From NCBI GenBank assembly GCA_031276615.1, contig JAISND010000030.1, forward strand, positions 1 to 9,720: 9,720 bases of DNA, written 5' to 3'. Below are positions 5,330-9,720 of the stretch, piece by piece. The DNA comes from Treponema sp. (GTDB lineage Bacteria; Spirochaetota; Spirochaetia; Treponematales; Breznakiellaceae). The notes under the pieces are model-generated. The model saw only the letters and a list, made by a program, of their open reading frames with translations, was not told where the DNA came from and searched no databases. The translations under genes were made by a program, and so were the position numbers. Positions within the stretch are counted from its first letter, which is position 1; each line of letters begins with the position of its first letter.

Positions 5330-6080
5330 TTTGTTCCGCTATTTCGGTGATCAGTTCCGAGCAGGCCTGTTCCACATCGGCGGCGAATCTGTCCACGATG
5401 TGGGTGAAGATCGAGTGGAAAACCATGGCGATAATGGCGATGATAAGCCCGAAAACCGTGGTGACAAGGGCCTCGTAGATGCCGTTGGCCACGATCTGGG
5501 CGTTTACCTCGGTGGCTTCCGCGATAGACCTGAAGGCGCCGATCATGCCCGATACGGTGCCCAAAAAGCCGGTAAGGGGCGAAAGGGAACCAAGGGCGGT
5601 GAGAAAGTTAAAGCCGTTTTCAAGGGAGTTGATACAGCTCATGGCCTCGGTTTCGGCAGCCCTTTCGGCGCGGTGTTCCGAAAAGGCGCGGGGTTTCGCG
5701 GGAAGCCGCCGGGCGGACCCCTCCGGCGCGTCCTCACCCGGCGCCCGCTGTTCCGGCGCGTTGCCGGCTTCATTCGCGGGCGGGGACGGCGGCGCGCCGA
5801 TCCCGGCGCGGCTGATCAGGGCAAGGAAAACGCGGGCGCCCATGCGCCGTCCGGTCATGGCCGAAAGATATTCAGCCGCGCCGGAGTAGTTCCGCTCCAC
5901 GATAAAGGCTTTAAGCTTTTCCGCAAGGTCGTTAACCCGCAGGTTATGGTATCCGAGGTAGATCGCCCGCTCAAGGGAGATAGCAATCACGGCGATGGAG
6001 AATAAAAGGAGGGGCCACATGAATATCCCCCCCAGCCTGAAAAGATCCAGAAGGGAAAACGAGACAGTTCCTGTATCCAT
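5319..6080 (-). CDS. exbB: ExbB / TolQ / MotA-family proton channel protein
   Basis: Multipass inner-membrane scaffold of the TonB motor, 253 residues. Transmembrane helix 1 is at about 18-36 (IFMWPLLLFSIAVIAISLER), helix 2 at about 157-180 and helix 3 at about 200-222. The family block LSPLTGFLGTVSGMIGAF (166-183) and the helix-3 pattern ALVTTVFGLIIAI (204-216) are clear, so ExbB/TolQ identity is firm; the neighbouring tonB and exbD genes favour ExbB over TolQ. The cytoplasmic loop between helices 1 and 2 carries an unusual Pro/Ala/Glu/Arg-rich insert at about 95-132. The start ATG (6080-6078) overlaps the lipoprotein stop by one base (TAATG type), and GAGGA lies 7 bases upstream. Confidence 0.95.
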   Translation of the reverse strand: MDTGTVSFSLLDLFRLGGIFMWPLLLFSIAVIAISLERAIYLGYHNLRVNDLAEKLKAFIVERNYSGAAEYLSAMTGRRMGARVFLALISRAGIGAPPSPPANEAGNAPEQRAPGEDAPEGSARRLPAKPRAFSEHRAERAAETEAMSCINSLENGFNFLTALGSLSPLTGFLGTVSGMIGAFRSIAEATEVNAQIVANGIYEALVTTVFGLIIAIIAMVFHSIFTHIVDRFAADVEQACSELITEIAEQNEA

Positions 6081-6979
6081 TACTTTTTCCTCTGCATAAA
6101 TATTTCGCCCGAAAGCGTTTTAACGACTGATTCCCATTCGTATTCAAAGTATATCCATTCAAAAGCTTCTTCCCAATCCCTCAGCAGGGTACCCGAATTG
6201 CGCACCGCTCTGAGGGCCTCCGGAAAAACCCTGTCCGTGTAGGCGGTATTCCAGCGCAGATCCTCCGCCCATACCCACGCCGCCGTTTCCGCGTCCGGCC
6301 ATTCGGCGGGGCGCTTCTTTGCGGAAACCAGTTCCGGCAGCAGAACAGGCTTCCAGAATTTTTCAAAACCGCCCCTGCCCGCTCCGGCGGGCGCGTCAGG
6401 CCGGCCGCGCATCCATTCGCAGAGGCTGAGGATTCTTTCCCGGCGGTTGCCGAGTCCGGAAAGCGCCTCGCCGCCGGTAATGCGGGAATCGAAGCGCCGT
6501 ATCTTTCCCTCGGAAATCCGCACCGGCTCGGGTTTTTCCGGTATCGAAAGAACCGCGCCGCCCTCAACCGGGGAAAATTTCCCGAAACCGGAAAGGTCCA
6601 GGGTAAATTCGTTCCAGCCGGAAACGCTGCCGCCCAGGTAATGGAGGGAGACAAGGTAAAAACTGCCGTCGGGCGCGGGCGCGGTTCCGCGTATTTTTAC
6701 CGCGGGAAAATCCTTCAGGCTGATGACAAGCGAGCGCTCCCCCGCCCTGTTCCGCAGCTCAAGAACCTCGATGCCGGCCGGGGCGCCCCTGCCTTTTTCG
6801 GCGGAGTAAAGGGCAAGCCTTTTTTCCGCAAAGGCCGATCCGTCCAGCGCCCGGCCCGCGGACTCCGTCAACGAGAGGCAGCCGCCGAAGCAGAGACAGA
6901 AAAGGCCCGCAAGGAGAATCCGCCCCGGAAATTCCGGCGTGAAAGCCCGCCGGGTTCCGCAGTTCCTGAAAATTCGCAT
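6080..6979 (-). CDS. Predicted lipoprotein of unknown function in the TonB operon
   Basis: I do not recognise this 299-residue protein. It begins with a basic stretch (RNCGTRR), then a hydrophobic segment ILLAGLFCLCFGGC; Cys34 in FGGC is a plausible spirochaete-type lipobox (Phe at -3, Gly-Gly before Cys), so it is likely lipid-anchored in the envelope. The mature part (35-299) shows beta-rich segments (SLVISLKDFPAVKI, SFYLVSLHYL) in the first half. The second half is helical and rich in Trp and aromatic residues (WPDAETAAWVWAEDLRW; DWEEAFEWIYFEYEW). There are no enzyme motifs or repeats I can name. The ATG (6979-6977) has AGGAGG 4 bases upstream that overlaps the receptor stop codon, so translation is coupled to the receptor. 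Its place between receptor and ExbB suggests an accessory part in ligand capture or receptor-motor contact; this is inference from context only. Confidence 0.8.
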   Translation of the reverse strand: MRIFRNCGTRRAFTPEFPGRILLAGLFCLCFGGCLSLTESAGRALDGSAFAEKRLALYSAEKGRGAPAGIEVLELRNRAGERSLVISLKDFPAVKIRGTAPAPDGSFYLVSLHYLGGSVSGWNEFTLDLSGFGKFSPVEGGAVLSIPEKPEPVRISEGKIRRFDSRITGGEALSGLGNRRERILSLCEWMRGRPDAPAGAGRGGFEKFWKPVLLPELVSAKKRPAEWPDAETAAWVWAEDLRWNTAYTDRVFPEALRAVRNSGTLLRDWEEAFEWIYFEYEWESVVKTLSGEIFMQRKK

Positions 6980-6983
6980 GGGG

Positions 6984-6989
6984 CCTCCT
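6984..6989 (-). promoter_or_regulatory. Ribosome binding site of the lipoprotein gene
   Basis: AGGAGG on the minus strand, 4 bases before the ATG. It shares bases with the TAG stop of the receptor gene (6990-6988). Ribosomes ending the receptor would expose or reuse this site, which supports translational coupling. Confidence 0.75.
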
Positions 6990-9606
6990 AATAGCTTAAT
7001 TTGAAACCGAAAGACGGAACCGGTATGGGCAATCCGTAAGACGCGGAGTTGCTTCCCGTATCTTCCTTGCCGGTATATGAATTGAAACTGGTGTTTCCCT
7101 TCGACGTGTAGACCAGCGCGAGAATGTTCTCCACGGCGACGTACACTTCATACTGGGCCTTTCCGCTTCTGCTGTAGCCCAGTATGGAAAATTTCATATC
7201 CAGGGGAAGGGAGATGGTTGTGCGGTTGTTTTCATCCCTTACCGTTTCCCGGCGGTATTTTTCGATAAACTTCATGCTGCCGTCCTCTTCATACACAACT
7301 ACCGGATAGCTCTTTATGCCGCCGATGATCCTTGAGAGCTGAAGCCCGCTCGCGAGACCGAAACGGGTGTAGATGTTTATCCGCCGGGCAGGCCGCAGGT
7401 TGAAAACAAGGTTCAGGTTGTGAAAACGGTGGTATGAAGGATAGTACCACCCGTCCTCGTTACTGCCTCCGGCGGTAACGCTCATTGAATTGCCGCCGTG
7501 GGGATCGCGGTAGCGGGAATGGTTATAGGAATAGCTTATCCATCCGTCCCAGTAGCGGGACTGGAGTTTCCGGATCATCAGGTCTATGCCCCAAACCCGT
7601 CCGACGCCGTCAAAATAGGGTTCGGGACTCATCTCCCCGATCCCCACTTCAACGGGAACGTAACCCCTGTCGTAGATGTATTTGTAGTAGCCCTCGATGT
7701 TGAAACTGAAGCCGCCCGCGAATTCAAGTTTCGCGCCGGCGACGGAAGTCCAGGAGCGGTTCGGCTTCAGATCAAAATCTTCGATGCCGTAAAGGCTGTC
7801 CGCGAGGGATACCATTTTGTTCATTGACGAAAAAAGCCCGGTTCCGGCGCTCAAATCAAGGGAATTGAAAATCCATTTGCTTCTGAAAACATTAAAGTCA
7901 AAATTTATTCTCGGATTCAGGGCGGGCATGGTCTGTACGGAAAAGCCGCTTCCCGCCAGGTAGAAATGATCCACCCTCAGCCCCGCCTCCGCGCCGAAAC
8001 GCCTGCCGGGACTGTTGTACTCGAGGAGGGTATACCCAGAGCTTGTGTAGAGTTTGTTGTCAATATTCATGGCAAAGGCGGCGGGAAAATTTATGTAGAG
8101 TTCCGGGTATTTTTCGTACAGGTCATCAAGCAGGCTTTTATCAGCGCCGGACAGGCCGGCGGCCCGGTCTCCGGCCAACAGATCGTCCAGGGGAATTTCC
8201 GACAGTATCCGGTAATTACTGTCCACAAGCCACCGGGAAAACATTTCCTGCACTCCGGCGGCGGCAAGAAAACCGCCGCCGATTTCCCAGTTGTAATCAA
8301 TGCGCCCCTGCGCGTTAATCATGGTAGTATCTTCGCTGAACGTGTTTTCCGCGTTAAAGTCGTAGGATTCCGCGGCGCCCAGGAGTTCCCCGTAACGCTG
8401 CTGAAATTCCTCCGAAAAGGGCTTGTGTATGTCGTTGACAATGTCCGCGTCGAGTTTCGCCTGTTCGTAGCCCGTCCCCGCGGAAAAATTGAGAAGCATG
8501 TTCTCGCGGGGATTCCAGTTGAGACCCGCGGCGATAAAGCCCTGGTAATTGTTCCAGTCAAAAAACATATCGGAACGGCTTTCAAGCCCGTCTTCGTCGC
8601 TTGAGTTTTCGTAACTGACCCCGACGCCGTCGCTCCCCCATAAACCGGTGGCGTAAATTTCAAGATCGTCATAAAAACGGTAATTGCCGGTAAGGGTTCC
8701 GCTTCTGATATAGGGGGCGACCCTTACCGCGTTTATTGCTTCCAGACTTTCGTCAAGCCCCGCCATTTTTTTTGCCAGCCACACAAAGGGATCGTAGTAG
8801 GTTACCCTTCCCATAAACATAATTCCTCCCCTGCCGAAAAGCGGCAGGGAAAGGTTAAAGTTGGCCGCGCTGGTATTGACGCCGAGTTCGAATTCGGTCT
8901 CCACGGGGGAAGGCTTTTTGGACGCAATCTCAAGCAGCCCCGAAATGGTATGGCCGTAACGGGCCGAAAAAACCCCGTGGGAAAGCTGGGCGCTCTGCAC
9001 TATCTTGGGATCGAAAATGGAAAAACCGCCGCCCCAGTAGTAGGGGTTGACGATGTAATAACCGTCAAGGGATGCGATGAGATCCCCGGGGTCGCCGCCG
9101 CGGATACTCGGCTGGGCGTCAAAGAAACCCGCGTACCCGACGCCGGGAAGAAGCTTGATGGTGGTCATCACGTCTTCGATCAGCCCGATTTCACCGGTTT
9201 GGGTAATCTCTTTCTCCGAAACGGCCACGCTGCGCCCTGTTTTGGTTTCGCTGTTTCCGGGCCGCGAGGCCTCAATGACAAGTTCTTTGCTTTCCATGAT
9301 TCCCGAGAGGTTTAACCCCAGGGTAAAACGATCCTTTTCCGGAACCACGACGAGCCTCCCGTTTTCATAACCGGGATAGGCGGCCTGGATTACCACCGGC
9401 CTTTCATCGGGCGCCGAAACGATCGCTTTCCCTTCGGCGTCGCAGGTGTACTGTTTTCCGTCCCAGGAACGGATCACCGCGCCTTCAAGGGGAAGCGACA
9501 ATTCCGTGTCCTCAACAATGATTTCAACATCCCGGGCAAACAGGGAAACAAGGGCAAAGAAAAAAAACACGGGGCCCGGCAGAATTTTTTTAATTTTGAA
9601 AAACAC
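6988..9606 (-). CDS. TonB-dependent outer-membrane receptor with N-terminal carboxypeptidase-regulatory-like domain
   Basis: Outer-membrane gated barrel, 872 residues from GTG 9606. I prefer this start to GTG 9645 because AGGAGG lies 7 bases before it and it gives a clean signal peptide (MFFKIKK, a Phe-rich core, cleavage after SLFA at residue 24). Residues about 26-104 resemble a carboxypeptidase-regulatory-like beta domain (DTELSLPLEGAVIRSWDG, then AYPGYENGRLVVV). A TonB-box-like KELVIEASR is at 107-115. The plug follows to about 228, with LPGVGYAGFFDAQPSIRGG (153-171), LDGYYIVNPYYWGG (180-193) and GVFSARYGHTISGLLEI (211-227). The rest is a beta barrel ending in FGFKLSY with the terminal aromatic expected for outer-membrane insertion. 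The ligand is unknown: no haem, siderophore or cobalamin signature is evident. First gene of an operon that also encodes its own TonB motor. Confidence 0.93.
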   Translation of the reverse strand: MFFKIKKILPGPVFFFFALVSLFARDVEIIVEDTELSLPLEGAVIRSWDGKQYTCDAEGKAIVSAPDERPVVIQAAYPGYENGRLVVVPEKDRFTLGLNLSGIMESKELVIEASRPGNSETKTGRSVAVSEKEITQTGEIGLIEDVMTTIKLLPGVGYAGFFDAQPSIRGGDPGDLIASLDGYYIVNPYYWGGGFSIFDPKIVQSAQLSHGVFSARYGHTISGLLEIASKKPSPVETEFELGVNTSAANFNLSLPLFGRGGIMFMGRVTYYDPFVWLAKKMAGLDESLEAINAVRVAPYIRSGTLTGNYRFYDDLEIYATGLWGSDGVGVSYENSSDEDGLESRSDMFFDWNNYQGFIAAGLNWNPRENMLLNFSAGTGYEQAKLDADIVNDIHKPFSEEFQQRYGELLGAAESYDFNAENTFSEDTTMINAQGRIDYNWEIGGGFLAAAGVQEMFSRWLVDSNYRILSEIPLDDLLAGDRAAGLSGADKSLLDDLYEKYPELYINFPAAFAMNIDNKLYTSSGYTLLEYNSPGRRFGAEAGLRVDHFYLAGSGFSVQTMPALNPRINFDFNVFRSKWIFNSLDLSAGTGLFSSMNKMVSLADSLYGIEDFDLKPNRSWTSVAGAKLEFAGGFSFNIEGYYKYIYDRGYVPVEVGIGEMSPEPYFDGVGRVWGIDLMIRKLQSRYWDGWISYSYNHSRYRDPHGGNSMSVTAGGSNEDGWYYPSYHRFHNLNLVFNLRPARRINIYTRFGLASGLQLSRIIGGIKSYPVVVYEEDGSMKFIEKYRRETVRDENNRTTISLPLDMKFSILGYSRSGKAQYEVYVAVENILALVYTSKGNTSFNSYTGKEDTGSNSASYGLPIPVPSFGFKLSY

Positions 9607-9613
9607 GAAGACT

Positions 9614-9619
9614 CCTCCT
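9614..9619 (-). promoter_or_regulatory. Strong ribosome binding site of the receptor gene
   Basis: AGGAGG on the minus strand, 7 bases before GTG 9606. It decides the receptor start; the in-frame GTG at 9645 lies upstream of it and lacks such a site. Confidence 0.8.
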
Positions 9620-9633
9620 GGACACGGTTTTGC

Positions 9634-9664
9634 CGGTTTCAGCACCGGCCGGGTTTTGAAACCG
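9634..9664 (-). repeat. 8-bp inverted repeat in the receptor gene leader
   Basis: CGGTTTCA (9634-9641) and TGAAACCG (9657-9664) are exact reverse complements with a 15-base loop that itself contains CCGGCCGG. In the minus-strand message it would form a hairpin ending about 15 bases before the ribosome site. No T-run follows it. It may be a protein-binding site, a stability hairpin or a translational control element. I see no cobalamin-riboswitch box in the visible leader. Confidence 0.5.
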
Positions 9665-9700
9665 TTTCCAATGTAACATATTTTTGTTTAAAAGTAAGGC
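9665..9700 (-). promoter_or_regulatory. AT-rich presumptive promoter region of the TonB operon
   Basis: This is a marked AT-rich island in GC-rich DNA, directly upstream of the receptor leader. On the minus strand it offers TACATT (9675-9670) and TATGTT (9680-9675) as -10-like words, but no good -35 at 16-18 bases. The exact promoter cannot be assigned. I found no BirA-type operator or clear Fur-box palindrome here. Confidence 0.3.
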
Positions 9701-9720
9701 GGGTACGGGGTCAGCGCACG

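Noticed and set aside
4944..6005. 353-codon plus-strand frame opposite exbD and exbB
   Set aside because: It is a shadow of genes with clear membrane motifs. Its own composition is Gly/Arg-rich and without recognisable features.
9607..9645. GTG 9645 as the receptor start
   Set aside because: It lies upstream of the AGGAGG site and would put 13 Pro/Lys-rich residues before an otherwise clean signal peptide.
9672..9692. TGTAAC and GTTTAAA words before the receptor, resembling BirA half-sites
   Set aside because: The spacing is only 8 bases instead of about 15 and the halves are poor matches, so I do not place the receptor in the BirA regulon.
1..9720. CRISPR arrays, tRNA or rRNA genes, insertion-sequence ends
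   Set aside because: I saw no regularly spaced repeats, cloverleaf-like or rRNA sequence, or paired terminal repeats flanking a transposase.

Overview
The window looks like chromosomal DNA of a GC-rich, Gram-negative-type (diderm) bacterium. A spirochaete of the Treponema group, possibly a gut treponeme, is my best guess. That guess rests on a loose FGGC lipobox, a truncated Rpn/PD-(D/E)XK-type gene of a kind abundant in such genomes, the general look of the proteins, and a repeat-rich intergenic stretch. None of these is decisive. A TonB system proves an outer membrane. GC-rich third codon positions leave long open frames on the opposite strand of nearly every gene; I treat these as shadows.

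Left edge (1-657): the 5' end of an Rpn-like PD-(D/E)XK nuclease/transposase-family gene runs off the window on the minus strand. It is followed by a 487-base intergenic stretch with three inverted repeats that share the word TTTTGGGA. This stretch may be a dispersed repeat.

Biotin block (658-3896, plus strand): birA, bioY, bioM, bioN. birA encodes a class II biotin-protein ligase, that is, a ligase with an N-terminal helix-turn-helix. bioY, bioM and bioN encode the substrate-binding, ATPase and transmembrane coupling subunits of an ECF-type biotin transporter. A near-perfect BirA-type operator (GTTAACC, 13 bases, GGTTAAC) sits on the birA start codon. This suggests the ligase senses biotin status and represses itself and the importer together. 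No biotin synthesis genes are present here, so the block reads as a self-regulated salvage operon.

TonB block (9606-3932, minus strand, convergent with the biotin block): a TonB-dependent outer-membrane receptor, an unrecognised lipoprotein, ExbB, two different ExbD proteins and TonB. All six genes overlap or abut by a few bases, so they form a tightly coupled operon that carries both the receptor and its whole energy-transducing complex. The natural reading is that the inner-membrane ExbB-ExbD-TonB motor powers import through the receptor, with the lipoprotein as an accessory. The ligand cannot be read from the sequence. The two blocks meet tail to tail with a gap of about 35 bases and no obvious terminator.

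The points most worth a second look are the operator on the birA start, the unknown lipoprotein built into the TonB operon, the disordered insert in ExbB, the triple AAEGGG repeat in BioN, and the possibility that the receptor has a ligand linked to the neighbouring biotin genes.
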